Below, piece by piece: positions 45,445-54,761 of a stretch of 64,000 nt of DNA (the stretch's first letter is position 1; each line of letters begins with the position of its first letter). The translations under genes and the position numbers were made by a program. The notes below the pieces were generated by a model. It was given only the letters and a program-made list of their open reading frames with translations. It was not told the DNA's origin and did not search any database. The DNA is from Putridiphycobacter roseus (GTDB lineage: Bacteria > Bacteroidota > Bacteroidia > Flavobacteriales_D > Crocinitomicaceae), in NCBI RefSeq assembly GCF_003234935.1, contig NZ_QKSB01000001.1, forward strand, positions 832,314-896,313. The letters run 5' to 3'.

Positions 45445-47184
45445 TTATTTACCTACAACTACATTGAAAGTTGAAGATTTTCCATTCTCTAATTTTAAAT
45501 TAAATACATACATTCCGTTTGCAATAGTTGAAACATCAACTAATAATTTAGATGCAGATAAGTTAACTTGTTGTGTAGAAATTAATTTTCCTGAAAGATC
45601 TACAATATTCAAAGTTCCAGCACCATCCACACCATTCAAAGGAATAGTTAATGTATTTACGGCTGGGTTTGGATAAGCTTTCTCTAATTCTACTTCGTTA
45701 TCATCAACACCTAATTCAGCAGTTGTCAACATGTTTACAACCAAAGCAGCTGACAAATCAGATCCAAAACCTAATCCAGAATAGGAACCATCATTGTTTA
45801 CCAAAGAAGTTACATGACCTGTTCCGTGAACATTACCTGTAGCATCTTCTCCTGAAATATTTTCATCATAATCTAAACCGTTATCATATCCTAAGAAGAC
45901 ATCTTGACTAGAAGAAATTACACAGAAAATATAATGTGCATTATCTTCTAAAGCTAATTGCTCATCAAAAAGTACACTTACTGCTAAACCTTGATCATCC
46001 GTTGCATAAGTATATTCACCAATTGCAACACCGTTTAACAAAGAAATTCCAAATCCAGCATCATTGATATCCGTTACTGCATCTTGCCACTCATAAGCTT
46101 CCACAGACAATACTTGTCCATCTAAAGTAGTACCTGTTGCACTCGTTGCTGCAAAAGTAAGTCCAGTTGCTGTTTTTCTGCTTGCATTTGCATCTGTAAA
46201 ATGAATACAATCCCCAAAAGTGGAAGTAAAATCACTTGGTTGAAAAAACTGATTAGAAGAAGGCTCTAAGTTAGAAGCATCCATTCTTGAATAAGAATAC
46301 TCGTTATCTGTAAATAAGAAATCTGCATTCAAACCATTATCATCAATAAAGTCATCTATTGAATCTGAAGACACAGAATATACCATTTCATATAAACCTA
46401 AGCTGTAAGTCGCTTCTGAAAAAGTTGGCAATGCAATCCAAACACTATCACCAGAAGGAATAGTTGCTACCGCACTAGAAGTTTCATCATAAAGCACACT
46501 TGCATTTGCAGTAACTTTTGCATTTAAAGTAACGTTAGCCTGTGTATTAACACCATAGTTGTAAACCCAAGCTCCAACATTCACTTCAAACTCTGTATTA
46601 TCTTGTGCTAATCCAATAGGTGTAGCATATTGTCTTGCTCTTAAAACATCTTTTTGGTTAATACCTATATCATTTGCAAAATAGCCAAATTTGTTACCAA
46701 TAAAAGCAGTTACCGTAGCACCTCCCATAATTTCATTGTATAACAATTCTCCAGTACTAGTTGAAATCATAAATACAGGAATGGTAACACTTAATCCGTC
46801 ATCACCACCTGCCATTCCAACAGGCTCTCCATCATTATTAACAATAACAACAGCAATTGCACCCGCATTTTGTGCATTTAAGGCTTTTGTACCAAACTGA
46901 CAATCTCCTCTCCATACCACAGCAATTTGGCCATTAATATCAGTGCCATTTGTTAAAGGATCGCACCCTAAAGAATCAACACCTTGAACAATTACCAATG
47001 TATCATCCACTGCATTCGCTGGATCCGCAGGATCAGGCATAGACCAATCCAAACCGGTAGCATCCTCATACATAACAGAATAATTACCACTGTTCATAGA
47101 CGGTGGATTTACGTAAAATGAAACTTGAGCTATACTGGTCAACCCAGTAGCAAAAGCAACAAAAGAAAGTAATAATTTTTTCAT
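45445..47184 (-). CDS. secreted PA-domain protein with T9SS type A sorting domain
   Basis: 579 residues. Signal peptide (MKKLLLSFVAFATGLTSIAQ). A protease-associated (PA) domain at about 60-160 (VVWRGDCQFGTKALNAQNAGA, IPVFMISTSTGELL). A beta-rich middle follows (about 165-490), containing NVGAWVYNYGVNTQANVTL, a CARDB-like module. The type A sorting domain is KAYPNPAVNTLTI...FNVVVGK. No protease catalytic motif is visible, so it is not itself an evident enzyme. Monocistronic with its own terminator. Confidence 0.85.
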   Translation of the reverse strand: MKKLLLSFVAFATGLTSIAQVSFYVNPPSMNSGNYSVMYEDATGLDWSMPDPADPANAVDDTLVIVQGVDSLGCDPLTNGTDINGQIAVVWRGDCQFGTKALNAQNAGAIAVVIVNNDGEPVGMAGGDDGLSVTIPVFMISTSTGELLYNEIMGGATVTAFIGNKFGYFANDIGINQKDVLRARQYATPIGLAQDNTEFEVNVGAWVYNYGVNTQANVTLNAKVTANASVLYDETSSAVATIPSGDSVWIALPTFSEATYSLGLYEMVYSVSSDSIDDFIDDNGLNADFLFTDNEYSYSRMDASNLEPSSNQFFQPSDFTSTFGDCIHFTDANASRKTATGLTFAATSATGTTLDGQVLSVEAYEWQDAVTDINDAGFGISLLNGVAIGEYTYATDDQGLAVSVLFDEQLALEDNAHYIFCVISSSQDVFLGYDNGLDYDENISGEDATGNVHGTGHVTSLVNNDGSYSGLGFGSDLSAALVVNMLTTAELGVDDNEVELEKAYPNPAVNTLTIPLNGVDGAGTLNIVDLSGKLISTQQVNLSASKLLVDVSTIANGMYVFNLKLENGKSSTFNVVVGK

Positions 47185-47209
47185 AAGTTTTTATTTAATG
47201 TGTGTAACA

Positions 47210-47217
47210 CAAATTTA
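47210..47217 (-). promoter_or_regulatory. putative -7 box for PA-domain T9SS gene
   Basis: TAAATTTG on the minus strand fits TAnnTTTG, about 25 nt before the ATG at 47184. No clear -33. Confidence 0.35.
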
Positions 47218-47341
47218 ATCTTTTTTTAATATAAAAAAAAATATTTATCTGTAAAAATTACATTTCCATTAAAGCGCTAATTATATGATAAAACCAGAAG
47301 TATTTTTCACACATATGGCTTAAAATCAAAAATAAATAATT

Positions 47342-47349
47342 TATATTTG
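47342..47349 (+). promoter_or_regulatory. putative -7 box for DksA-like gene
   Basis: TATATTTG fits TAnnTTTG, 29 nt before the ATG at 47379. A -33 TTTG is not seen. Confidence 0.4.
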
Positions 47350-47378
47350 TCGCTTATTGATAATTAACACCATTAAAA

Positions 47379-47756
47379 ATGGCAGAATTAGTAAGATATT
47401 CAGATACGGAACTAAAAGAGTTCCGAACAATTATAGAATCAAAATTAGGGGAAGCAAAAGAAGACCTCAAATTATTACGTGGTCAACTTGACTATAGTGA
47501 CGACCATGGAACAAATGACACCAGTAGATCATTCAACATGATGGAAGATGGTTCTGAAACTATGTCTAGAGAAGAGATGTCTCATTTGGCGGTAAGACAA
47601 ACAAAGTTCATTACCAACTTAGAGAATGCCTTAAGAAGAATTGAAAATAAAACCTACGGGATTTGTCGCGAAACTGGAAAATTAATCCGAAAAGAAAGAT
47701 TAAGATTAGTGCCACATGCTACTCTTAGTATAGAAGCTAAAAATGCCCAAGGTTAA
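47379..47756 (+). CDS. TraR/DksA-like protein lacking the zinc cysteines
   Basis: 125 residues. N-terminal coiled coil (about 8-90), with the family's EFRTIIESKLGEAKEDL and acidic SDDHGTNDTSRSFNMMEDG loop. C-terminal globule YGICRETGKLIRKERLRLVPHATLS contains only one of the four usual zinc-finger cysteines. DksA-like proteins bind the RNA polymerase secondary channel and modulate transcription. The degenerate finger is common in this phylum. It overlaps lspA by 14 nt. Confidence 0.9.
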   Translation: MAELVRYSDTELKEFRTIIESKLGEAKEDLKLLRGQLDYSDDHGTNDTSRSFNMMEDGSETMSREEMSHLAVRQTKFITNLENALRRIENKTYGICRETGKLIRKERLRLVPHATLSIEAKNAQG

Positions 47757-48429
47757 TTATTCTACTACAAAAAAATCAATTTTAGTCGTTGGAATTATTC
47801 TAATGATTCTAGTGATAGATCAAGTATTCAAGATATGGATTAAACAACATTTTAATCCCTATGAAACGCGCCCATTAATTAAAGGGTTTTTAGAATTACA
47901 TTTTATAGAAAATCGTGGTATGGCCTTTGGTACCGAGTTTGGGGCTGGCATTTGGGCAAAATATGCCTTGTCAACTTTTAGACTTTTGGCCATTATTGGC
48001 ATAGGTTATTACGTCAGAAAAGTGGTGATTTCGAGTCAGCATAATCTCTTATTTTTAATTGCAATTGCACTAGTTTTTGCAGGTGCTACCGGCAATTTAA
48101 TTGATGGTATGTTTTATGATTTCTGGTTTGATTTAGACGAAAGATTTAGGACCAATTGGATCATGGAATACAATGCAGACAATGATGTCTATTTTCCAGA
48201 CAAGCTCAGAGAAACAGGATTCATGTTAGGTTCTGTGGTAGATATGCTAAGATTTACCATCACATGGCCACAAAAAATGCCTTTTGGTTTAGGAGGCGAA
48301 GAAATATTCCCACCCATTTGGAACATTGCTGATTTTTCTATCTCCTGTGGGGTTGGCCTATTGCTATTAAAATACCGGAAAAATTTCGGGCAAAAAAAAC
48401 CAGTAGACAAAACCCCGGTAAGTTCTTAA
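47743..48429 (+). CDS. lspA: lipoprotein signal peptidase (signal peptidase II)
   Basis: 228 residues, longer than the usual about 160. Four membrane helices and the family motifs VIDQVFKIWIKQHF, ENRGMAFG, GATGNLIDGMFY (first catalytic Asp) and WNIADFSISCGV (second catalytic Asp). The extra length is a loop of about 60 residues between the two Asp motifs (DLDERFRTNWIMEYN..VVDMLRF..PFGLGGEEIF). Cleaves lipoprotein signal peptides; several lipoproteins are encoded in this window. Overlaps convergent dxr by 4 nt. Confidence 0.93.
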   Translation: MPKVNYSTTKKSILVVGIILMILVIDQVFKIWIKQHFNPYETRPLIKGFLELHFIENRGMAFGTEFGAGIWAKYALSTFRLLAIIGIGYYVRKVVISSQHNLLFLIAIALVFAGATGNLIDGMFYDFWFDLDERFRTNWIMEYNADNDVYFPDKLRETGFMLGSVVDMLRFTITWPQKMPFGLGGEEIFPPIWNIADFSISCGVGLLLLKYRKNFGQKKPVDKTPVSS

Positions 48430-49589
48430 TTATTTTCAATAAATTCTTTTGTTAATAATCTTGTCTTGTTATCTGTTTCAAATAAATCCTCTAATAATGG
48501 ATTTTCAATAAAAGTAAATGCATCCATTACTTTTTGATTAATTAAACCTATATCCACAAAACTGATTTTATCCGCCAAAAACGCCCCCACAGTAACTTCG
48601 TTAGCAGCATTTAAAGCACAAGCAGCATTACCGCCTTTTTTCATGGCAGCAAAAGCAAGTTTTAAATTAATAAACGTTTCATAATCTGGCTGTTCAAATG
48701 TAAGATTTGGATAATTAACAAAATTAAATCGCTCAAAATCTGTCTTTACACGCAATGGATAGGTCAAGGCATATTGAATAGGTAATTTCATATCTGGCAA
48801 TCCCATTTGGGCTTTCATAGACCCGTCTTCAAACTGTACTAAGGAATGGATAATAGATTGTGGGTGCACAATAACATCTATTTGTTCATCTTTAAGTGCG
48901 AACAACCACTTTGCTTCAATTACTTCTAGACCTTTATTCATCATGGTAGCTGAATCAATTGTGATTTTTGCCCCCATTTCCCAATTCGGATGTTTTAGTG
49001 CTTGACTTTTTGTGATCGATTTTAATTGTTCTGCAGAACGTCCTCTAAAAGGTCCCCCAGAAGCAGTTAAGTATATTTTTTCCACTTTATTATGGAATTC
49101 ACCTACCAAACATTGAAAAATAGCAGAATGTTCAGAGTCAACAGGGAAAATATTCACTGCATTTTCTTTTGCCAATTTGGTAATAATCTCTCCGGCAACA
49201 ACCATGGTTTCCTTGTTCGCCAGAGCAATTGTTTTCTTTGCTTTAATAGCACGAATAGTTGGTTTTAGACCTGCATACCCTACGAGCGCAGTTAATACAA
49301 TATCTATATCCTCCATTTCTACAATCTCTTCCAAAGCTTTTTCTCCAGCAAAAGTTTTAATGTCATGGTCCCAAAGTGCATCATTCACTTTATCGTACAC
49401 CTCTTCGTCGACAATCACCACTGCATTTGGTTTAAATTTTAAACTTTGGGCAATTAACAAATCGGCATTTTTATTTGCGGTCAATACAATTACTTCAAAT
49501 AAATCAGGATTAGCGGCAATAACTTCAAGGGTTTGCGTCCCTATGGAGCCGGTGGAACCTAAAATGGCAATTCTTTTCTTTTCTGACAT
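48426..49589 (-). CDS. dxr: 1-deoxy-D-xylulose 5-phosphate reductoisomerase
   Basis: 387 residues, full length. NADPH site IAILGSTGSIGTQTLEVI, central ALANKETMVVAGE, metal/substrate site VDSEHSAIFQCL, ASGGPFRG, HPNWEMGAKITIDSATMMNKGLE (read as HPNWEMG and DSATMMNKGLE) and the flexible loop. Second step of the non-mevalonate isoprenoid pathway, so the organism makes isoprenoids this way. Convergent overlap with lspA. Confidence 0.95.
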   Translation of the reverse strand: MSEKKRIAILGSTGSIGTQTLEVIAANPDLFEVIVLTANKNADLLIAQSLKFKPNAVVIVDEEVYDKVNDALWDHDIKTFAGEKALEEIVEMEDIDIVLTALVGYAGLKPTIRAIKAKKTIALANKETMVVAGEIITKLAKENAVNIFPVDSEHSAIFQCLVGEFHNKVEKIYLTASGGPFRGRSAEQLKSITKSQALKHPNWEMGAKITIDSATMMNKGLEVIEAKWLFALKDEQIDVIVHPQSIIHSLVQFEDGSMKAQMGLPDMKLPIQYALTYPLRVKTDFERFNFVNYPNLTFEQPDYETFINLKLAFAAMKKGGNAACALNAANEVTVGAFLADKISFVDIGLINQKVMDAFTFIENPLLEDLFETDNKTRLLTKEFIENN

Positions 49590-49645
49590 ACTGCAAAAAT
49601 AATTGACTACTTTGGAATAAAGCTATATTTTGTAAGAAATAAAAT

Positions 49646-49676
49646 TTTGTAGTTAAATATTAATTAACTACTTTCG
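49646..49676 (+). promoter_or_regulatory. putative promoter of tRNA-Leu
   Basis: TTTG at 49646-49649, 19-nt spacer, TACTTTCG at 49669-49676 (one mismatch to TAnnTTTG). Located 34 nt before the tRNA, as expected for a short leader. Confidence 0.6.
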
Positions 49677-49710
49677 TGCCCTCTTTCTTTTTAAAAGAGA
49701 TTGAAGTATT

Positions 49711-49792
49711 GCGGGTGTGGTGAAATTGGTAGACACGCTAGACTTAGGATCTAGTGCTTCACGGCTTGTGGGTTCGAGTCCCTCCACCCGCA
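49711..49792 (+). tRNA. tRNA-Leu (anticodon UAG)
   Basis: Acceptor stem GCGGGTG (49711-49717) pairs with CACCCGC (49785-49791), discriminator A at 49792. Anticodon stem CTAGA/TCTAG with loop CTTAGGA gives anticodon TAG at 49745-49747. T-arm with GGTTCGAGTCC. A long variable arm (class II) fits leucine. CCA is not encoded. Confidence 0.96.
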
Positions 49793-49797
49793 CTAAA

Positions 49798-49830
49798 TGG
49801 TCTCGGCATTGCCAAGACCATTTTTTTTTA
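49798..49830 (+). terminator. intrinsic terminator after tRNA-Leu
   Basis: TGGTCT-C-GGC / GCC-A-AGACCA stem with ATT loop and a nine-T tail, just 5 nt beyond the tRNA. Confidence 0.9.
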
Positions 49831-49856
49831 TATAAATTTTAAACTTCGTTAAGAAA

Positions 49857-51194
49857 ATGAATGTAGTTGAAGAAAAAATTGATGATTTAAATGCAGTATT
49901 GAGAATTCAAATTGCACCTGCAGATTATTCTACAAAAGTAGAAGACATCTTAAAAAAGTACCGAAAAGATGCTAACATGCCAGGTTTCAGACCTGGAAAA
50001 ACACCAATGGGTATTATAAAGAAAAAATACGGCAAGAGTGTTTTAGCGGACGAACTAAATAAATTAATCAATGAATCCTTAACCGATTTCATTCAAAAAA
50101 ATAATTTAGAGGTATTAGGTAACCCATTACCAAAGATTGACGAAGAAGTAAAAGGTGATTTTATTAACCCTACTGAATTCGAATTTGCTTATGTTTTAGG
50201 GTTAGCACCAACTTTTGATTTAGATATCAATGCAAAGCAAAAATTTGACTATTTAAAAGTTGACGTTTCTGAAGAGATGTTAGACAAAGAAGTAGATAAT
50301 TTAGCTCGAAGATACGGTAAATTAGTACCTGCGGATAAAGTAGGTGAGAAAGACATGGTAGTTGGTGAATTTTCAGAGCCATCTGGTGAGATTAGTAACA
50401 ACTCCACTATTTCATTAGAATTTATTGAGGATGATAAAGTTAAAAAATCAATTTTAGGAAAGAAAGTTGGAGATGTATTAAGTTTAGATCCAAAAACGGT
50501 TTCTAGAGACGACAAAGATTTAGCAGCAATGTTAGGTGTTGACGAATCGAAAATCAACGATCTTCCAGCTAAATTTGACTTTAAGATTACGGAAATCAAA
50601 AATATGATTCCAGCTGCGATTGATCAAGAATTATTCGATAAATTGTTTGGACCAGGAACTATTTCGAACGAAACAGAATTGAGAGAAAAAATTAAAGCGG
50701 ATTTAGACCAAATGTTTCAAAATGATTCAGACAGGTTATTCAGTCAAAAAGCAACAGAAGCAATTGTAGAAAAAACCAAATTTGAATTACCAGAAGATTT
50801 CTTAAAAAGATGGATAAAAGAATCTGCAAAAGAAGAAGTTTCCGCGGAAGAAATTGAAGCAGATTTTGACAATTACAAGAAGAGTTTAAAATGGCAATTA
50901 ATTCAAAATAAAATAATAAAAGAAAATGATTTACAAGTTAAATCAGAAGAAGTGATTGCCCACACAAAAGGTTTATTAATAAACCAATATGCACAGTATG
51001 GCATGCCTGCTCCTGAAGAGAAGGAACTTGATGCACAAGCTAAAAACGTATTGTCAAATCAAGAAGAAGCAAATAAAATATACGACAGTATATATGGTGC
51101 TAAAATATTGGCATACATTAAAGAAAATGTCAAATTAACAGAGAAATTACTTCCTTATGAAAAATTTGTTGAAGTAGCTTACGCTCAGAACTAA
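49857..51194 (+). CDS. tig: trigger factor
   Basis: 445 residues. N-terminal ribosome-binding domain with MPGFRPGKTPMGIIKKKYG (residues 41-59, the GFRPGK signature). A middle PPIase-like region (about 165-245), poorly conserved as is usual in Bacteroidota, and a helical C-terminal chaperone domain (about 250-420). Folds nascent chains at the ribosome. Upstream of clpP-clpX, the classical order, but separated from clpP by a terminator. Confidence 0.93.
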   Translation: MNVVEEKIDDLNAVLRIQIAPADYSTKVEDILKKYRKDANMPGFRPGKTPMGIIKKKYGKSVLADELNKLINESLTDFIQKNNLEVLGNPLPKIDEEVKGDFINPTEFEFAYVLGLAPTFDLDINAKQKFDYLKVDVSEEMLDKEVDNLARRYGKLVPADKVGEKDMVVGEFSEPSGEISNNSTISLEFIEDDKVKKSILGKKVGDVLSLDPKTVSRDDKDLAAMLGVDESKINDLPAKFDFKITEIKNMIPAAIDQELFDKLFGPGTISNETELREKIKADLDQMFQNDSDRLFSQKATEAIVEKTKFELPEDFLKRWIKESAKEEVSAEEIEADFDNYKKSLKWQLIQNKIIKENDLQVKSEEVIAHTKGLLINQYAQYGMPAPEEKELDAQAKNVLSNQEEANKIYDSIYGAKILAYIKENVKLTEKLLPYEKFVEVAYAQN

Positions 51195-51219
51195 TTTTAA
51201 TTTTAACATATTTTTATTT

Positions 51220-51252
51220 AATAATGCCTATATTTATAGGCATTATTTTTTT
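51220..51252 (+). terminator. intrinsic terminator between tig and clpP
   Basis: ATAATGCCTATA pairs with TATAGGCATTAT and is followed by a run of T. It covers an in-frame upstream Met of clpP (51224), arguing that clpP starts at 51269. Confidence 0.88.
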
Positions 51253-51268
51253 ATTAAAACATTTACAA

Positions 51269-51940
51269 ATGATAGATCAAAACGAATTTCACAAATACGC
51301 TACTAAACACCACGGAATTAGTAGTATGCATTTACAAAACTATATTGAATCATCTTTAACACCCTACATTATTGAAGAACGTCAATTGAACGTGGCACAA
51401 ATGGATGTCTTTTCAAGATTGATGATGGATAGGATTATATTTTTAGGTACTGGGATTAATGACCAAGTGGCTAATATTATTACCGCACAATTACTTTTCT
51501 TAGAATCAGTAGACGCAAAGAAAGACATACAAATTTATTTAAACTCTCCAGGCGGTGGTGTATATGCAGGATTAGGTATCTATGATACTATGCAATACAT
51601 TCAACCTGATGTTGCCACAATTTGTACAGGTATGGCTGCATCTATGGGTGCGGTATTATTATGTGCAGGTGCAAAAGGTAAAAGATCTGCATTACCACAT
51701 TCAAGAGTAATGATTCACCAACCATTAGGAGGTGCGCAAGGACAAGCATCTGATATCGAAATTACTGCAAGAGAGATTCAAAAATTGAAAAAAGAATTAT
51801 ACGAAATTATTGCTAATCACTCTGGTCAAGATTACGATAAAGTTTGGCAAGATTCTGATAGAGATTATTGGATGATTGCAGAGGAAGCAAAAAACTACGG
51901 AATGGTTGATGAAGTTTTATCAAAAAATATTATAAAATAA
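51269..51940 (+). CDS. clpP: ATP-dependent Clp protease proteolytic subunit
   Basis: 223 residues from ATG at 51269 (MIDQNEFHKYATKHHGI); the upstream Met at 51224 lies in a terminator hairpin. ClpP marks: IFLGTGINDQVAN, INSPGG-type YLNSPGGGVYAGLGIYDTM, catalytic Ser (GMAASMGAVLL), His (RVMIHQPLGGAQGQ) and Asp (DRDYWM region). A serine protease ring that pairs with ClpX, whose gene follows after 12 nt. Confidence 0.95.
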   Translation: MIDQNEFHKYATKHHGISSMHLQNYIESSLTPYIIEERQLNVAQMDVFSRLMMDRIIFLGTGINDQVANIITAQLLFLESVDAKKDIQIYLNSPGGGVYAGLGIYDTMQYIQPDVATICTGMAASMGAVLLCAGAKGKRSALPHSRVMIHQPLGGAQGQASDIEITAREIQKLKKELYEIIANHSGQDYDKVWQDSDRDYWMIAEEAKNYGMVDEVLSKNIIK

Positions 51941-51952
51941 TTACAATACACA

Positions 51953-53185
51953 ATGGCAAAAAATGAGGTGGGTTGCTCCTTTTGTGGACGACCAAAAAGT
52001 GAAGTGGATATATTAATTGCTGGTGTAACTGGACATATTTGTGAAAGTTGCATAGAACAGGCACATGAAATTGTAAATGAGGAGGAAGTACATAAGTCAA
52101 CCGAAATAGGGAATGACTTAAAGCTTTTAAAGCCTATTGAAATTAGAAACAAACTGAATGAGTATGTGATCGGTCAGGAAGATGCTAAAAAGTATCTTTC
52201 TGTTGCCGTTTACAATCATTACAAGAGAATTAACAATAACTTATCAAGTACAGACACCCCTGAATTAGAGAAATCTAATGTTATTTTAGTTGGTAGAACA
52301 GGTACAGGAAAAACCTTATTGGCAAGAACTATTGCCCGTATGTTAAATGTTCCTTTTTGTATAGCTGATGCTACAGTATTGACAGAGGCAGGGTATGTTG
52401 GTGAAGATGTAGAAAGCATATTGTCAAGACTTTTACAAGCAGCTGATTTTAATGTTAAGGCCGCAGAAAAAGGAATTGTTTTTATTGATGAAATCGATAA
52501 AATTGCACGAAAATCTGACAACGCCTCTATTACAAGAGATGTATCAGGAGAAGGTGTTCAACAAGCCATGTTAAAATTGTTAGAAGGTACGGAAGTTAAT
52601 GTACCACCACAAGGTGGAAGAAAGCATCCTGACCAAAAAATGATTAAGGTTAATACAACTAATATTTTATTTATTGCTGGTGGTGCTTTTGATGGTATTG
52701 AAAGAATTATTGGTAGAAGAATGAATACTAGTGCGATTGGATTTGCAAATAAAGACAAAGAGGAAGCACTAGATCCTGATAATTTACTACAATATATTAT
52801 TCCAACAGACATTAAAGAATTTGGTCTAATTCCGGAGTTAATTGGTCGTATGCCTGTTTTAACTTATTTAGAACCATTAGACAAAGTGGCTTTAAGAAGA
52901 ATTCTAACAGAGCCTAATAATGCCTTAATCAAACAGTATACGCATTTATTTAGCATAGATGGTATTCAGTTAAAATTTGATGCAGAAGTTTTAGATTTTA
53001 TTGTTGAAAAAGCTTTAGAGTTTAAGCTAGGGGCACGTGGATTGCGTTCTATATGTGAAGCAATTTTGACAGATGCAATGTTTGAATTACCTTCTAGTGC
53101 GACAGAAAAAGACTTTAGGGTAACATTAGCTTATGCAGAATCGAAATTTGGGAAATCTAAATTGTCGAAATTAAAAATTGCCTAA
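51953..53185 (+). CDS. clpX: ATP-dependent Clp protease ATP-binding subunit ClpX
   Basis: 410 residues. Zinc-binding domain with [16 protein letters not shown] (residues 9-34). AAA+ domain with Walker [14 protein letters not shown] (Arg in place of the usual Pro of GPTGSGKT), pore loop GYVGEDVES, Walker [10 protein letters not shown] and sensor or arginine-finger region IGRRMN. Unfolds substrates and feeds ClpP. Its stop overlaps the next start by 1 nt. Confidence 0.95.
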   Translation: MAKNEVGCSFCGRPKSEVDILIAGVTGHICESCIEQAHEIVNEEEVHKSTEIGNDLKLLKPIEIRNKLNEYVIGQEDAKKYLSVAVYNHYKRINNNLSSTDTPELEKSNVILVGRTGTGKTLLARTIARMLNVPFCIADATVLTEAGYVGEDVESILSRLLQAADFNVKAAEKGIVFIDEIDKIARKSDNASITRDVSGEGVQQAMLKLLEGTEVNVPPQGGRKHPDQKMIKVNTTNILFIAGGAFDGIERIIGRRMNTSAIGFANKDKEEALDPDNLLQYIIPTDIKEFGLIPELIGRMPVLTYLEPLDKVALRRILTEPNNALIKQYTHLFSIDGIQLKFDAEVLDFIVEKALEFKLGARGLRSICEAILTDAMFELPSSATEKDFRVTLAYAESKFGKSKLSKLKIA

Positions 53186-54150
53186 TGCACAAGGATGAAA
53201 TTGCTGTTGTAAATTATCTTGACTTTTTATCGGAAGATAAAAAGGTTAGAAATAGTTTTATTGAAGACTTTGGTAATTCATTTAGCAACATGGGGTTTGC
53301 TATAGTAAAGAACCATGGCGTAAGTGAAGCGCTTCGTAAAAAATTATTTTTGGTATCGAAAGCATTTTTTGAATTACCAAATGACATCAAGCAGCAATAC
53401 GAAAACTTAGCTTTATCGGGACAAAGAGGATATATTGCAAAAAATAGAGAGAGTGCGAAAGGAAGAAATATTCCAGATATCAAAGAATTTTACCACATAG
53501 GGCAGACGGTAAAGGATAATGATCCAATAAAAGCACAATACCCAGACAATATATGGCCGAAAGAAGTAGCTGACTTTGAATCTGTTGGGCTTGAAGTTTA
53601 TGAAACTTTTGAGCAGACCGGTATTCAACTACTAAAAGCAGTCGCCTTATATCTTGGTTTGGAAGAGGATTATTTTCAACAAAAAGTCCACCATGGCAAT
53701 AGTATACTTAGGTTGTTACATTATTACCCTATGGATAATATAAAAGATATACCTGCAGGAGCTGTTAGAGCTGCTGCACATGGAGATATAAATTTAATTA
53801 CCTTATTAATGGGTGGTAGCGCAGAAGGACTTCAAGCGCAAACATTAGGTGGTGCATGGGTACCAGTTAGTCCAAAGGCAGATGAAATTGTGGTAAATAT
53901 TGGCGACATGCTTGCTCGGTTAACTAATAACAGGTTTAGATCAACCCAACACCGTGTCATTACGCCCAAGGAATCTTCTTGGTTAACCCCCAGATATTCA
54001 GCCCCATTTTTCTTACATCCGCGATCTGAAATGGACCTTACATGCCTGTCTACCTGTATTGATGAAAATAACCCTAAGTCATACGAAGACATGACTGCTG
54101 GCGAATTTTTAACAGAAAGATTAATAGAGTTAGGATTAAAAAAAGGCTGA
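53185..54150 (+). CDS. isopenicillin N synthase-like 2-oxoglutarate/Fe(II) oxygenase
   Basis: 321 residues. DIOX_N part at the start (FGNSFSNMGFAIVKNHGVSE...). Catalytic jelly roll with iron ligands His and Asp in AAHGDINLIT, distal His in QHRVITP, and the Arg-x-Ser substrate/2OG motif RYSAPFF. Cytoplasmic. Substrate unknown. The ATG shares a base with the clpX stop, so expression is coupled to clpX. Confidence 0.9.
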   Translation: MHKDEIAVVNYLDFLSEDKKVRNSFIEDFGNSFSNMGFAIVKNHGVSEALRKKLFLVSKAFFELPNDIKQQYENLALSGQRGYIAKNRESAKGRNIPDIKEFYHIGQTVKDNDPIKAQYPDNIWPKEVADFESVGLEVYETFEQTGIQLLKAVALYLGLEEDYFQQKVHHGNSILRLLHYYPMDNIKDIPAGAVRAAAHGDINLITLLMGGSAEGLQAQTLGGAWVPVSPKADEIVVNIGDMLARLTNNRFRSTQHRVITPKESSWLTPRYSAPFFLHPRSEMDLTCLSTCIDENNPKSYEDMTAGEFLTERLIELGLKKG

Positions 54151-54194
54151 TTTTACCGTTAAATCAATAAAAACTACAGTAAATAATTATTTTT

Positions 54195-54226
54195 TTGGCG
54201 GCACAATATAAATTTTGTATATTTGA
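54195..54226 (+). promoter_or_regulatory. consensus Bacteroidota promoter for small lipoprotein gene
   Basis: TTTG at 54195-54198, 20-nt spacer, TATATTTG at 54219-54226: a full match to TTTG-N19-21-TAnnTTTG. It overlaps an upstream in-frame Met (54223), so translation must start at the next Met, 54244. Confidence 0.8.
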
Positions 54227-54243
54227 TTAAATCATTTTTTATA

Positions 54244-54471
54244 ATGAAAAAGAAAATACTAATATCACTTATAGCTTTATTTTTAATCGGTTTTACTTCT
54301 TGTAATAAAGAAGTAATTGAGCCAAGTACATCCGAAAACGAAACGCCTTTTTTTAGTGATAAATCTGTTGAAGCTCCTTGTCAATCTTACTCTGATTCTA
54401 TTCACCTAGTTACAGACCCTAATGAAGACGAAGATTTTGATGTAGATAAAAAGAATACAGGAAATAATTAA
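54244..54471 (+). CDS. small acidic lipoprotein, unknown function
   Basis: 75 residues from ATG at 54244. Signal peptide with lipobox (LIGFTSC), then a short acidic mature part with two more Cys-free stretches and a single further Cys (EAPCQSY), ending NEDEDFDVDKKNTGNN. No family recognised. The gene has its own strong promoter and terminator, so it is an independent, probably well-expressed unit. Confidence 0.78.
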   Translation: MKKKILISLIALFLIGFTSCNKEVIEPSTSENETPFFSDKSVEAPCQSYSDSIHLVTDPNEDEDFDVDKKNTGNN

Positions 54472-54486
54472 TAAGTTAATATAAAT

Positions 54487-54521
54487 AAAAAAGCGTATCT
54501 CATTTGAGGTACGCTTTTTTT
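54487..54521 (+). terminator. intrinsic terminator after small lipoprotein gene
   Basis: GCGTATCTC / GAGGTACGC stem (one T-G wobble), ATTT loop, A-run before and T-run after. Nothing further is recognised in 54522-54702. Confidence 0.92.
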
Positions 54522-54702
54522 ATGCCTACTTTTCACTGTGCTGACGAAAATATTTTTCCTTTTAGCACAACACCAAAATCTCCAAGCATTATTAGGTGAT
54601 ATTAAAAACGATTATACCTATACAAATAATTACACTCCATTACAGTAGTTCCATCTCCCCCAGCCAATTTATATAGCAACTTAAAACGCATCTCCAGACC
54701 AT

Positions 54703-54732
54703 AAAAAAGCCCCAACCAAAATGGTTAGGGCT
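54703..54732 (-). terminator. intrinsic terminator of giant SprB-repeat gene
   Basis: On the minus strand AGCCC-AACC pairs with GGTT-GGGCT around a 5-nt loop, followed by a six-T run. Located 30 nt beyond the stop at 54762. Confidence 0.85.
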
Positions 54733-54761
54733 ATAAATACACTGAAGGTTATGTGTTAATT

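Noticed and set aside
51224..51268. Longer ClpP start at 51224
   Set aside because: That region forms the intrinsic terminator after tig; 51269 starts the normal ClpP N-terminus.
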